NCBI RefSeq assembly: GCF_039905635.1
Contig: NZ_CP157000.1
Coordinates: 2,046,001-2,110,000 of the forward strand
DNA from: Microbacterium sp. ProA8
Lineage (GTDB): Bacteria > Actinomycetota > Actinomycetes > Actinomycetales > Microbacteriaceae
DNA: 64,000 nucleotides
Direction of reading: 5' to 3'
Made by a program: the position numbers and the translations under genes. Shown in pieces: positions 49,727 to 58,377 of this stretch. Positions within the stretch are counted from its first letter, which is position 1; each line of letters starts with the position of its first letter. The notes beneath the pieces were generated by a model. That model made no database searches. It was not told the origin of the DNA and saw only the letters and a program-made list of their open reading frames with translations.

Positions 49727-50193
49727 CAGGCGGGCTCCTGGGGGACGGGGGTTCCGGGGGGTCGTCCGGTGCTCTTCTCGACGTCGAGCGCTTGCTGGAG
49801 CAGGACGACCGCGGCGACCTGGTCAACGATGCTACGCGAAGAACGCTGGGATCTGCCCGAACTGCGCAGTGCCGCGTGTGCCGAGACGGTCGAGAGCCGC
49901 TCGTCGACGAGTCGCACCGGAAGAGCGGATGCCGCCGCCAGGGCAGCGGCGAAGTCCCGGGCGTCCTGGGTCGACGCGGTGTCTTCACCGCGCAGATTCA
50001 TCGGCAGGCCCACCAGCAGTTCGACCGCGGAGTACTCATCGGCGAGGGCCGTGATCCGCGCCACCGAGGCGTCGTCACGCGGCACGGTCTCGACCGGCGT
50101 GGCGAGCAGACCGTCCGGATCGCACGTCGCGACACCCACGCGGGCCTTGCCCACGTCGATGCCGAGCCGCCGGCCCCGCCTGAAATCGCTCAT
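49726..50193 (-). CDS. ruvX: Holliday junction resolvase-like YqgF/RuvX
   Basis: A 155-residue RNase H-fold nuclease, YqgF family, linked to 16S rRNA maturation and to Holliday junction resolution. Catalytic acidic residues: G-I-D-V-G-K-A-R-V-G near residue 12, E-L-L-V-G-L-P-M-N, L-V-D-E-R-L-S-T and D-Q-V-A-A-V. It lies between alaS and mltG as in most actinobacteria, 13 nt after alaS. Confidence 0.92.
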   Translation of the reverse strand: MSDFRRGRRLGIDVGKARVGVATCDPDGLLATPVETVPRDDASVARITALADEYSAVELLVGLPMNLRGEDTASTQDARDFAAALAAASALPVRLVDERLSTVSAHAALRSSGRSQRSSRSIVDQVAAVVLLQQALDVEKSTGRPPGTPVPQEPA

Positions 50194-50206
50194 CGACGCG
50201 GCCCGT

Positions 50207-52864
50207 TCACGCGCCGAGTGCGTCCTTCACTGCGGCCAGCGCCGAAGGCAGGGCCGCGGCATCCGTCCCACCGCCCTGGGCGACGTCGTCGCGTCCGCCT
50301 CCGCCGCCGCCGAGCACTCCGGCCGCGCCCTTCGCGAGCGCGCCGGCCTTGGCCCCGGCCGTCCGCGCGGCGTCGTTCGTCGCGACGATCACGACCGGAC
50401 GCTCGTTCACGACAGCTCCGAGTGCCACCACGGCGGCCTCGGAGCCCAGGCGTTCACGCACCTGCAGCGCCAGCGAGCGGACGTCGTCGGCGGACGCCGC
50501 GGTGCCCAGCGTCTCGGCGACGACGAGCGTGTCGCCCACGCGCGTCGCGCCGGCGGCGAGGGCGGGAAGGCGATCGCCGAGCGCCTTGGACTCGAACGCC
50601 GCGATCTTCTTCTCGGCCACCTTGAGGCTCGCCTGAAGCTCGGCGATGCGGGCGGGCAGTTGCTCGCGCGGCGCCTTCAGCGACGACGTGAGCTGCGACA
50701 CGAGGGCGCGCTCAGCGGCCAGCGAGCGGAACGCGTCGAGACCCACGAGTGCCTCGACCCGCCGGTTGGACGCGCCCACCGACGATTCTCCGACGAGGCT
50801 GATGATGCCGATCTCGGCGCTCGTCGACACATGCGTGCCGGCGCAGAGCTCGCGCGACCAGGGGCCGCCGATGTCGACCATGCGCACCGTGTCGCCGTAC
50901 TTCTCGCCGAACAGCGCCATCGCGCCGAGCGACTTGGCCTCGTCGAGGGCGAGGACCCGCGTGGTCACCTCGAGGTTGTCGCGCACCGCGTTGTTGGCGA
51001 TCTCCTCGATCTCGGTCTTGGTGTCGTCCGAGAGGGCCTGACCCCACGAGAAGTCGAAGCGCATGTAGCCGGCGCGGTTGAGCGAACCGGCCTGCGTCGC
51101 GGTCTTGCCCAGCGTGTCGCGGAGCGCGGCATGCACCAGGTGGGTCGCGGAGTGCGCCTGGCGGGCGGCGCGGCGGTTCGCGGCATCCACCACCGTCGTC
51201 GCGGGCTGACCCACGCCGACCTCGCCGATGGAGACCTCGACGGTGTGGCTGATGAGCCCGGGAACCGGCTTCTGCACGTCGAGGACCTCGAGCTCGTAGC
51301 CCGGGCCGACGATGACGCCCTTGTCGGCGACCTGGCCGCCGGACTCGGCGTACAGCGCGGTCTCGGCCAGGATCACCTCGGCGATCTGGCCGACGCTCGC
51401 GCGGTCGACCGAGACGCCGTCGACGAGGACGCCCAGCACCTGCGACTCCGCCTCAAGGTCGGTGTAGCCGGTGAAGACGGTCTCGCCCTGGGCGCGCAGG
51501 TCGCGGTACACGCTCGTGTCGGCGAGCTGGCGCTTGCGCGCCCGGGCGTCGGCCTTGGCACGCGCGCGCTGCTCCTGCATGAGTGCGTCGAACGCCGCAC
51601 GGTCGACGCTGAGCCCCGCCTCCTCGGCGATCTCGAGCGTCAGGTCGATCGGGAAGCCGTAGGTGTCGTGCAGCAGGAACGCCTCCGAGCCGGTCAGCGT
51701 GCTGCCGCCCGTGGCCTTCGTCTCGGCGAGCGACTCGTCGAGGAGCGACTCCCCCGCCGCGAGCGTGCGGAGGAACGTCGCCTCCTCGGCCAGGGCGTAC
51801 TGCGAGATGCGCGCCCAGTCGGCCTCGACGACCGGGTAGGCGTCCTTCATGGCGTCGCGGGACGCCTCGAACAGCACGCCGAACGTCGGTCCGTCCACGC
51901 CGAGCAGGCGCATCGAGCGGATCGCACGGCGCATGAGGCGGCGCAGGATGTAGCCCCGGCCGTCGTTCGCAGGCGTGACGCCGTCCGACATGAGCATCAG
52001 CGACGAGCGGATGTGGTCGGCGATGACGCGGAACCGCACATCATCTTCGTGGTTCGCGCCGTACGTGCGGCCCGACAGCTCGACCGCCTTGTCGAGCACC
52101 GGACGCACCTGGTCGGTCTCGTACATGTTGTCGACGCCCTGCTTGATGAACGCGATGCGCTCCAGGCCCATGCCGGTGTCGATGTTCTTGTTCGGGAGTT
52201 CGCCGACGATGTCGAAGTCGTACTTGCTGCGCACGTTCGTGATCTCGTACTGCATGAACACGAGGTTCCAGATCTCGACGTAGCGGTCGTCGTCGGTGGC
52301 GGGGCCGCCGTCGATCCCGTACTCGGGACCACGGTCGAAGAAGATCTCCGAACACGGACCGGCGGGCCCCGGGAGGCCGGTGCTCCAGTAGTTGGTGTCC
52401 TTGCCGAGGCGCTGGATGCGCTCCGCAGGCAGGTCGGTGAGCTTCAGCCAGAGATCGTGCGCCTCGTCGTCCTCTTCGTAGACGGTGACCCACAGGTCCT
52501 TCTGATCGAAGCCGAGTCCGCCATCGGCCTCAGAGCTCGTCAGCAGATCCCAGGCGTAGCGGATGGCGCCTTCCTTGAAGTAGTCGCCGAACGACCAGTT
52601 GCCGAGCATCTGGAAGAAGGTGCCGTGACGCGGCGTCTTTCCGACCTCTTCGATGTCGTTGGTGCGGATGCACTTCTGGTTGTCGGCGGCACGCGCGTAC
52701 GGCGCGGGGACGTCGCCGGAGAGGTACGGGATGAACGGCACCATGCCGGCCACCGTGAACAGCAGCGCCGGGTCGTCGGTCACCAGCGATGCCGAGGGGA
52801 CGATGGTGTGGCCGTTCTTCTCGAAGTAATCGAGGAAGCGCTGTGCGATCTCGGCGGTCTTCAT
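50207..52864 (-). CDS. alaS: Alanyl-tRNA synthetase
   Basis: An 885-residue class II synthetase that charges tRNA-Ala and edits mischarged serine and glycine. The N-terminal catalytic core has H-G-T-F-F-Q-M-L-G-N-W-S-F-G-D-Y-F; the editing domain has H-S-A-T-H near residue 560 and C-A-G-T-H later, the zinc-binding pair; the C-terminal DHHA1 domain ends with a glycine-rich stretch (six consecutive Gly) and Q-G-G-G. The ATG at 52864 has AAGGA upstream. No T-box leader is seen. The 91-nt leader includes a short tandem GTGCGTGCG repeat. Confidence 0.96.
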   Translation of the reverse strand: MKTAEIAQRFLDYFEKNGHTIVPSASLVTDDPALLFTVAGMVPFIPYLSGDVPAPYARAADNQKCIRTNDIEEVGKTPRHGTFFQMLGNWSFGDYFKEGAIRYAWDLLTSSEADGGLGFDQKDLWVTVYEEDDEAHDLWLKLTDLPAERIQRLGKDTNYWSTGLPGPAGPCSEIFFDRGPEYGIDGGPATDDDRYVEIWNLVFMQYEITNVRSKYDFDIVGELPNKNIDTGMGLERIAFIKQGVDNMYETDQVRPVLDKAVELSGRTYGANHEDDVRFRVIADHIRSSLMLMSDGVTPANDGRGYILRRLMRRAIRSMRLLGVDGPTFGVLFEASRDAMKDAYPVVEADWARISQYALAEEATFLRTLAAGESLLDESLAETKATGGSTLTGSEAFLLHDTYGFPIDLTLEIAEEAGLSVDRAAFDALMQEQRARAKADARARKRQLADTSVYRDLRAQGETVFTGYTDLEAESQVLGVLVDGVSVDRASVGQIAEVILAETALYAESGGQVADKGVIVGPGYELEVLDVQKPVPGLISHTVEVSIGEVGVGQPATTVVDAANRRAARQAHSATHLVHAALRDTLGKTATQAGSLNRAGYMRFDFSWGQALSDDTKTEIEEIANNAVRDNLEVTTRVLALDEAKSLGAMALFGEKYGDTVRMVDIGGPWSRELCAGTHVSTSAEIGIISLVGESSVGASNRRVEALVGLDAFRSLAAERALVSQLTSSLKAPREQLPARIAELQASLKVAEKKIAAFESKALGDRLPALAAGATRVGDTLVVAETLGTAASADDVRSLALQVRERLGSEAAVVALGAVVNERPVVIVATNDAARTAGAKAGALAKGAAGVLGGGGGGRDDVAQGGGTDAAALPSALAAVKDALGA

Positions 52865-52955
52865 TCGGGTCCTTGCGTGTGCGTGCGAATGCGTGCGTGT
52901 TCTGGGTATCCGGCGACCGGTGCCGGGGCGTGGGCGCGGAGAGGCGGGCGGCGGG

Positions 52956-53252
52956 TCAGTCGGTGAGCTTGTCGGCCGCGTCGTCGGCCGCGTCGGCGAC
53001 CTTCTCGACGACATCGGATGCCACAGCCCGGGCTGATCCGACGGCGTCTGCGGCGGCATCCCGCACGTCGTCGACCAGGCCGGCGAACCGCGCTTCCTGC
53101 TCGCGGTAGGCGTCGCCCATGCGGTCGGTGAACTCCGTGATGCGGGCGTCGACGTCGGCCAGGATCTCGTGGCCGCGCGGGTCCTTGTCCATCAGGTGCG
53201 CGAGCACGAACCCGCCGGCGATGCCGAACAGGAACCACAGGAGGTTCTTCAT
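52956..53252 (-). CDS. YtxH-like small membrane protein
   Basis: A 98-residue protein with one N-terminal membrane helix (about residues 3-20, L-L-W-F-L-F-G-I-A-G-G-F-V-L-A) followed by a long amphipathic, charged helix rich in Ala, Asp and Val. This is the YtxH/apolipoprotein-like layout. Similar small proteins lie between rpsD and alaS in related actinobacteria; no function is established. The start with GAGGAAG upstream is preferred over a 23-residue extension. Confidence 0.65.
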   Translation of the reverse strand: MKNLLWFLFGIAGGFVLAHLMDKDPRGHEILADVDARITEFTDRMGDAYREQEARFAGLVDDVRDAAADAVGSARAVASDVVEKVADAADDAADKLTD

Positions 53253-53349
53253 GTCACCACTTCCTCGCGGGCCGCCGGGGCGCGGCATCCCCCCATCGTA
53301 AGCGGAAACGCTCACGGCCATGCCGATGGGCGCGCGCGGGTGGAACGAC

Positions 53350-53382
53350 GAAGGGCGCCGGGGTGAAACCCCGACGCCCTTC
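53350..53382 (-). terminator. Terminator after rpsD
   Basis: A hairpin with arms 53350-53364 and 53368-53382, one C-A mismatch and a GAA loop, follows the rpsD stop codon by about 40 nt. Confidence 0.7.
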
Positions 53383-53394
53383 TGCTTCGGTCGT

Positions 53395-53416
53395 TGAGCG
53401 AGCGAAGCGAGACGAA
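53395..53416 (+). repeat. Dispersed GAGCGAGCG repeat, copy 2
   Basis: A 22-bp element (TGAGCGAGCGAAGCGAGACG and on to AA) just after the rpsD stop codon. It matches the copy at 45274-45295 at 20 of 22 positions but lies in the opposite orientation. Similar elements are, as far as I recall, scattered between genes of Microbacteriaceae. Confidence 0.6.
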
Positions 53417-53420
53417 ACGC

Positions 53421-54050
53421 TTAGCGCGCCGCGTAGTACTCGACGACGAGCTGGACTTCGCAGACCACGGGGACCTCGGCGCGCTTCGGGCGACGCACGA
53501 GACGGGCCTGGAGCTTGTCGAGCTCGACCTCGAGGTAACCGGGAACGGGCGGCAGGACCTCGGCGTGACCGCCGAGCGCTGCGACCTGGAAGGGCTCGAT
53601 GCCCTCGCTCTTGGCCTTGACGTGGATGAGCTGACCCGGCTTCACGCGGAAGGACGGGCGGTCGACGAGCTGGCCGTCGACGAGGATGTGGCGGTGCACG
53701 ACGAGCTGGCGAGCCTGCGCGGTGGTGCGGGCGAAGCCGGCACGCAGCACGAGCGCGTCCAGACGCATCTCGAGGAGCTCGACGAGGTTCTCACCCGTCA
53801 GGCCCTGGGTGCGGCGGGCCTCGTTGAACGTGTTGCGCATCTGCTTCTCGCGGATGCCGTACTGCTCGCGCAGACGCTGCTTCTCGCGGAGGCGGACGGC
53901 GTAGTCGCTGTCCTGCTTGCGCTTGGTGCGGCCGTGCTCACCCGGCGCATAGGGGCGCTTCTCGAGGTACTTGGCTGCCTTGGGGGTCAGCGCGACGCCG
54001 AGGGCGCGGGAGAGGCGGACCTTGCGGCGGTCCTGGGACTTCGTTGCCAC
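53421..54050 (-). CDS. rpsD: 30S ribosomal protein S4
   Basis: A 209-residue primary 16S rRNA-binding protein. The S4 RNA-binding domain lies around residues 98-160 (R-L-D-A-L-V-L-R-A-G-F, A-R-Q-L-V-V-H-R-H-I-L-V-D-G). The N-terminus has no CxxC zinc ligands, so this is the zinc-free form. It begins with GTG after AAAGGAA. It stands alone, not in the rpsM-rpsK-rpoA operon, which is common in this family. Confidence 0.95.
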   Translation of the reverse strand: MATKSQDRRKVRLSRALGVALTPKAAKYLEKRPYAPGEHGRTKRKQDSDYAVRLREKQRLREQYGIREKQMRNTFNEARRTQGLTGENLVELLEMRLDALVLRAGFARTTAQARQLVVHRHILVDGQLVDRPSFRVKPGQLIHVKAKSEGIEPFQVAALGGHAEVLPPVPGYLEVELDKLQARLVRRPKRAEVPVVCEVQLVVEYYAAR

Positions 54051-54288
54051 GAAGTGTTCCTTTCGATGACGCTGCCGTGTCTTTCACGGCTCGCGGACGT
54101 ATCGCCCTGTCTTCGCCCTGTCCGGAATGCACGCCGGGGCATGCCGGAAGGTCGTTCAAGAAGAGAGGGGATGCCCGAAAACTGCGTTTCGAGCCCCTCA
54201 ACCTTACCAGATCCGCTGCGCCGCCTTTCTGAGGACGCCAGGGGCGCCACGGCGGGGCCGACGCGAGGCGCCGCGCGACGACCGGCGG
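54051..54288 (-). promoter_or_regulatory. rpsD leader and promoter region
   Basis: This 238-nt gap between rarA and rpsD contains a composite hairpin at 54165-54199 (outer GAGGGG/CCCCTC, inner CGAAA/TTTCG) that could end rarA or fold in the rpsD leader. On the minus strand TAAGGT (54202-54207) is a possible -10 box. S4 often represses its own synthesis by binding leader RNA, but I cannot identify such a site here. Confidence 0.3.
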
Positions 54289-55719
54289 TCAGCGTTCGCC
54301 GTCGAGGATGCGCCGGATCTTCTCGAGGCGGGCCTGCACATCGCGCTCCGCCCCGAGTGCTTTCGGCTCGTAGTACCGGCGCCCCTGAAGCTCGTCGGGC
54401 AGGTACTGCTGCGCGGCGATGCCGATCTCGGCATCGTGCGGGTAGACGTAGCCCTTGCCGTGGCCGAGGCGCTTCGCTCCCGGGTAGTGCGCATCGCGGA
54501 GGTGCACGGGTACGCGGCCGAAGCCGCCGGCGCGCACGTCGGCGATCGCGGAGTTGATCGCGAGGTAGGCGGCGTTGGACTTGGCCGTCGTCGCGAGATA
54601 GGCCGTCGCCTCCGCCAGCGGGATGCGGCCCTCGGGCATGCCGATGAACTGCACCGCCTCGGCGGCGGCCACCGCCATCGGCAGCGCATGCGGGTCGGCG
54701 AGCCCGATGTCCTCTGCGGCCGAGATGATCAGGCGGCGCGCGATGAAGCGGGGGTCCTCCCCTGCCTCGATCATCCGCGCCAGATAGTGGATCGCGGCGT
54801 CGACGTCCGAGCCGCGGATCGACTTGATGAAGGCGCTGATCACGTCGTAGTGCTCGTCGCCCTGGCGGTCGTAGCGCAGCAGCGCGCGGTCGACAGCCTG
54901 CGCGACGTGGTCGGCGGAGATCTCGGGGACGCCGTCGGCGGCATCCTCGTCGTCGTCCCGGTCTTCGTCGCTCTCGTCCTCCTCCGGCACCGCCAGCGAC
55001 GCCGCCGCTTCGAGCGCCGTCAGCGCCCGCCGTGCGTCGCCCGAGGCCAGGCGCACCAGCGCGTCGCGGGCTTCGTCGCCGAGCGCGACCGCTCCGGCGA
55101 GCCCGCGGGGATCCGCGACCGCACGGTCGAGGAGCATGCGGAGGTCATCGTCGGTCAGCGGCTTCAGGGTGAGCAGCAGCGAGCGCGACAGCAGCGGCGA
55201 GATGATCGAGAACGACGGGTTCTCGGTGGTCGCCGCGATGAGGACCACCCAGCCGTTCTCGACGCCCGGCAGCAGCGCGTCCTGCTGGGCCTTCGTGAAC
55301 CGGTGGATCTCGTCGAGGAACAGGATCGTGGACTGTCCGTACAGGTCGCGCTGGGTGAGCGCCTCCTGCATGACCTCGCGTACGTCCTTCACCCCGGCCG
55401 TGACCGCCGACAGTTCGACGAAGCGCCGGCCCGACGAACGGGCGATGGCCTGCGCGAGCGTGGTCTTGCCGGTGCCGGGCGGGCCCCACAGGATCACCGA
55501 GGTCGCGGCGCGGGCCGCGGCATCCGGATTCGCGAGCGTCACGAGAGGCGAGCCTGCCCGGAGCAGGTGCGACTGCCCCGCGACCTCGTCGAGCGACGTG
55601 GGACGCATCCGCACCGCGAGCGGCGTCAGCCCCTGGAAGAGGGCTGTCGGTGCGCCACTGCTCCCCGAGGCCCCGCGCGACGTGCCGCCGGCGCGTGGAG
55701 AGGAGGCAGGGACGGTCAT
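54289..55719 (-). CDS. rarA: Replication-associated recombination protein RarA
   Basis: A 476-residue AAA+ ATPase (RarA/MgsA, Mgs1/WRNIP1 family) that acts at stalled forks. Walker [11 protein letters not shown] near residue 83; Walker B: F-L-D-E-I-H-R-F; sensor 1 A-T-T-E-N-P. An acidic insert ([12 protein letters not shown] near residue 255) separates the AAA+ core from the tetramerisation domain. The ATG has no ribosome-binding site and TAGCCT ends exactly 6 nt upstream, pointing to a leaderless mRNA. Confidence 0.94.
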   Translation of the reverse strand: MTVPASSPRAGGTSRGASGSSGAPTALFQGLTPLAVRMRPTSLDEVAGQSHLLRAGSPLVTLANPDAAARAATSVILWGPPGTGKTTLAQAIARSSGRRFVELSAVTAGVKDVREVMQEALTQRDLYGQSTILFLDEIHRFTKAQQDALLPGVENGWVVLIAATTENPSFSIISPLLSRSLLLTLKPLTDDDLRMLLDRAVADPRGLAGAVALGDEARDALVRLASGDARRALTALEAAASLAVPEEDESDEDRDDDEDAADGVPEISADHVAQAVDRALLRYDRQGDEHYDVISAFIKSIRGSDVDAAIHYLARMIEAGEDPRFIARRLIISAAEDIGLADPHALPMAVAAAEAVQFIGMPEGRIPLAEATAYLATTAKSNAAYLAINSAIADVRAGGFGRVPVHLRDAHYPGAKRLGHGKGYVYPHDAEIGIAAQQYLPDELQGRRYYEPKALGAERDVQARLEKIRRILDGER

Positions 55720-55725
55720 CTCATC

Positions 55726-55731
55726 AGGCTA
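55726..55731 (-). promoter_or_regulatory. Candidate leaderless -10 box of rarA
   Basis: TAGCCT on the minus strand, a 6-nt gap (GATGAG), then ATG. Same spacing as in front of aroQ, the GNAT gene, rpe and glutaminase. Confidence 0.45.
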
Positions 55732-55763
55732 TCCCGCGGCCACGACACCGGATCCGCCGCGGT

Positions 55764-55792
55764 TTGGTCGCCGCCGGACGGCCCCGTAGGAT
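55764..55792 (+). promoter_or_regulatory. Candidate promoter of the small membrane protein gene
   Basis: TTGGTC (55764-55769) and TAGGAT (55787-55792) are spaced by 17 bp. Transcription would start near 55799 and give a leader of about 160 nt, which contains two direct repeats. Confidence 0.45.
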
Positions 55793-55907
55793 CATCCCGC
55801 CTGGGGCGCGGACCCGCGTGCACGCGCGACCGGCATGGACACAGCGACTGCTCGCTTCGTCCCGCCGTCCTGCCGCGCATGAGGTGACGAGCGTGAGACA
55901 GGGCGAG

Positions 55908-55942
55908 CGAGCCTGACGCAAGACCGAACGAGCCTGACGCAA
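55908..55942 (+). repeat. Two direct repeats in a leader
   Basis: CGAGCCTGACGCAA occurs at 55908-55921 and again at 55929-55942, exactly 21 bp apart (two helical turns). The copies lie 19 nt upstream of the start of the next gene and could be a protein-binding site or a decayed dispersed repeat. Confidence 0.5.
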
Positions 55943-55960
55943 ACCGAATGAGGAGGTCAC

Positions 55961-56266
55961 GTGGCGACCGGTGGCAAGAACCGTGATGCGCGGGCTGCGC
56001 GCGACCGCACCCGACTGTACGAGGCGCGACGTCAGTTCCACGAGGGGCAGGCGCGACGCCGTACGCGTGACAACCTGATCGCCGGCATCGTCGGCGGTGT
56101 CCTGGTCCTCGGTCTCATCGGCGCCCAGACGGTCTACTTCGTGGCCGGCCCCGGTGCCCCCGAGCCTGCGCCCTCGTCCACGCCGACGCCCACAGCGACC
56201 ACGCCGGCGCCGACTCCCTCGCCGACGACGCCCGAGCCGAGCGCGACGCCCGCGCCGACGCCCTGA
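55961..56266 (+). CDS. Small membrane protein with basic N-terminus and Pro/Thr tail
   Basis: A 101-residue protein: a strongly basic cytoplasmic segment (about 1-38, R-R-R-T-R-D-N-L), one membrane helix (about 39-62, with G-G-V-L-V-L-G-L-I-G-A), then an extracellular tail of Pro, Thr, Ser and Ala. In related actinobacteria a membrane-anchored cyclophilin (PpiB) is encoded near relA with just such an anchor and linker. This gene therefore looks like that anchor without the enzyme domain, or a separate small protein; I cannot tell which. GTG start with AGGAGGTCAC before it. Confidence 0.65.
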   Translation: MATGGKNRDARAARDRTRLYEARRQFHEGQARRRTRDNLIAGIVGGVLVLGLIGAQTVYFVAGPGAPEPAPSSTPTPTATTPAPTPSPTTPEPSATPAPTP

Positions 56267-56375
56267 CTTCTCGGGCTCGGGGCCGCTGCACCATCGGAGA
56301 CGAGGCATCCGCCGTACTAGGCTGTGAGCCGTCCTACTCCCTACAGACGGCGTGAGCCGCGATGAGGTGCATCCC

Positions 56376-58238
56376 GTGACTGCCGCAGCAGATTCCCAGC
56401 CCGAAACCGACGCCCCCGAGGCACCGGACAGCGACGCCGCTGTCACCGCGAACGAAGCGGGGACGTCGGAAGACGCCGCAGCCGCGGCACCCGCCGACAC
56501 CGCCGCGGAAGGGGTCGAGGACCCCGCACCCGCGGAGGAATCCCCCGCCGCCGAGATCGAGTCCGAGGATTCGAGCTCTGCCGAGGAACCCGCCGACGCC
56601 GAGACCGCGGCCGAGGCTGAGCCCGCGGTTGACGCCGTCGAGCCTGCGGCTGAGGCCGAGGGGCCTGCGGCTGAGGCGGACGAGCCTGCGGCTGAGGCGG
56701 ACGAGCCTGCGGCTGAGGCGGACGAGCCTTCGGCTGAGGCGGACGAGCCTTCGGCTGAGGCCGAGGAGCCCGCGGCTGAGACAGACGAGCCCGCGGCTGA
56801 GACAGACGAGCCCGCGGCTGAGACAGACGAGCCCGCTGCCGAGTCGGCGGGTGAGACTGAGCCCGCGGTTGACGCCGAGCCCGCAACCGACGCCGACGAG
56901 CCCGCGGCTGAGCCCGAGGACGAGGCTGAGCCTGCCGCGGCTGACGTGCCTGCTGCGGCGCCCAAGCCGATGGCGCCCAAGAACGTCACGACCGCGCCCG
57001 CCGCGCCGGCTTCGGACGAGCCGTGGGGCCGCGTCGACGAGGACGGCACCGTCTCGGTCCGAGAGACCGATGGCTGGCGCGTCGTCGGGCAGTACCCCGA
57101 CGGGTCTGCCGAAGAGGCGCTCGGGTACTTCGAGCGCAAGTACAACGATCTGGCCAGCGAAGTGACGCTCCTCGAGGTGCGGCACCGTCGCGGCGGGGCA
57201 TCCGTCTCGGATCTGCGTTCGACCGCACGCACGATCAACGGCAAGCTGCGGGATGCCGCGGCCGTCGGCGATCTCGCGAGCCTCGTCGCGCGTGTCGCCG
57301 CACTCACCCAGACGCTCGCCGCCGAGTCCGAGACCGAAGCCGTGGCCGCGCGCGAGGCCGTCGACGACGCCGTGAAGGCGCGCACCGAACTCGTCGAGAA
57401 GGCGGAGGCTCTGGCGGCGCGCGATCCGCGCACCGTGCAGTGGAAGCAGGCCACGTCCGAGCTCAATTCGCTCTTCGATCAGTGGCAGTCGCAGCAGCAG
57501 AACGGCCCGAGGCTGCCGAAGTCGACCGCCCAGCAGCTCTGGAAGCGATTCCGCGACGCTCGTGCGACGGTGGACAAGCACCGCCGGGCGTTCTACGCCG
57601 AGCTGGACGAGGCGCACAAGGGCGTTCGCGACCGCAAGACACGCCTGGTCGAGCGGGCCGAGGCCCTCTCGACGAAGGGCGAGGACGGCATCCCCGCCTA
57701 CCGCGACCTGCTCGACGAATGGAAGACGGCAGGTCGGGCCGGCAAGAAGGTCGACGACGCGCTCTGGGCGCGGTTCAAGGCCGCCGGTGACGCCCTGTAC
57801 GGCGCCCGGATCGAGCGCGAGACGGCCGATCTCGAAGCCTCGCGCGAGAAGATCGAGCTCAAGCGCGCGCTGCTCGAAGAGGCGAAGGTCGTCGCCGACG
57901 AGCGCGACATCGCGAAGGCCCGTGCCACCCTGACGGGCGTGCAGCGCCGCTGGGACGAGGTCGGCCGGATCTTCCCGCGCGACACGGAGCGCTCGCTCGA
58001 CGACGAGCTTCGTCGTATCGAGAACGCGCTGCGCTCGCGCGAAGAGGCGGACTGGAAGCGCAACGATCCCGAGCAGAAGGCACGCGCGAACGACATGACG
58101 CGCCAGCTGACGGACTCGATCCGCAAGCTCGAGGACGAACTCGAGGTGGCGAAGAAGTCCGGCGACAAGCGGGCCATCGCCAACGCCACCGACGCACTCG
58201 AGGCACGCAGGACCTGGCTCAAGGCGCTGGGCGGCTGA
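56376..58238 (+). CDS. DUF349 protein with repetitive acidic N-terminus
   Basis: A 620-residue protein. The first ~210 residues are acidic and repetitive (seven-residue units around E-P-A-A-E-A-D, built from a 21-bp DNA repeat at 56640-56849). The rest contains repeated helical DUF349 modules, each with a W-K-x-A and L-W-x-R-F-K-x-A type core, ending in a coiled coil. DUF349 proteins are conserved near relA and may bind RNA or nucleotides, but no function is proven. I prefer the GTG at 56376, which has GAGGTG 7 nt upstream; a GTG at 56352 is the alternative. Confidence 0.85.
   Translation: MTAAADSQPETDAPEAPDSDAAVTANEAGTSEDAAAAAPADTAAEGVEDPAPAEESPAAEIESEDSSSAEEPADAETAAEAEPAVDAVEPAAEAEGPAAEADEPAAEADEPAAEADEPSAEADEPSAEAEEPAAETDEPAAETDEPAAETDEPAAESAGETEPAVDAEPATDADEPAAEPEDEAEPAAADVPAAAPKPMAPKNVTTAPAAPASDEPWGRVDEDGTVSVRETDGWRVVGQYPDGSAEEALGYFERKYNDLASEVTLLEVRHRRGGASVSDLRSTARTINGKLRDAAAVGDLASLVARVAALTQTLAAESETEAVAAREAVDDAVKARTELVEKAEALAARDPRTVQWKQATSELNSLFDQWQSQQQNGPRLPKSTAQQLWKRFRDARATVDKHRRAFYAELDEAHKGVRDRKTRLVERAEALSTKGEDGIPAYRDLLDEWKTAGRAGKKVDDALWARFKAAGDALYGARIERETADLEASREKIELKRALLEEAKVVADERDIAKARATLTGVQRRWDEVGRIFPRDTERSLDDELRRIENALRSREEADWKRNDPEQKARANDMTRQLTDSIRKLEDELEVAKKSGDKRAIANATDALEARRTWLKALGG
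56640..56849 (+). repeat. 21-bp coding minisatellite, about 10 units
   Basis: Ten consecutive 21-bp units of the form GAGCCTGCGGCTGAGGCGG plus AC encode E-P-A-A-E-A-D and variants. Units 3 and 4 are identical, and units 7-9 share a different variant (GAGACAGAC ending), so local duplications have taken place. The repeat keeps frame with the DUF349 gene. Confidence 0.85.
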
Positions 58239-58287
58239 TTCCTCGTCACTGAGTTGCACGGCTCAGCCGTCTCCAGCGGATGGACGT

Positions 58288-58317
58288 ACCCGGGTGTGGC
58301 TTTCGCCATGCCCGGGT
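58288..58317 (+). terminator. Terminator after the DUF349 gene
   Basis: Arms ACCCGGG (58288-58294) and CCCGGGT (58311-58317) with an inner TGGC/GCCA pair and a TTTC loop. It lies 50 nt after the stop codon. Confidence 0.6.
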
Positions 58318-58377
58318 TGTCCACAGGCGCCGAGGTGCGGCATCCGTGCTCCGTGCACGGTGCGGCAGACTTCGGAC

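Noticed and set aside
52865..52955. Possible T-box leader in front of alaS
   Set aside because: The gap is only 91 nt and has no T-box core (UGGN-type bulge and antiterminator); it mainly holds short GTGCG repeats.
56640..56849. CRISPR-like array
   Set aside because: Units are contiguous without spacers, 21 bp long and in frame with the DUF349 protein, so this is a coding minisatellite.
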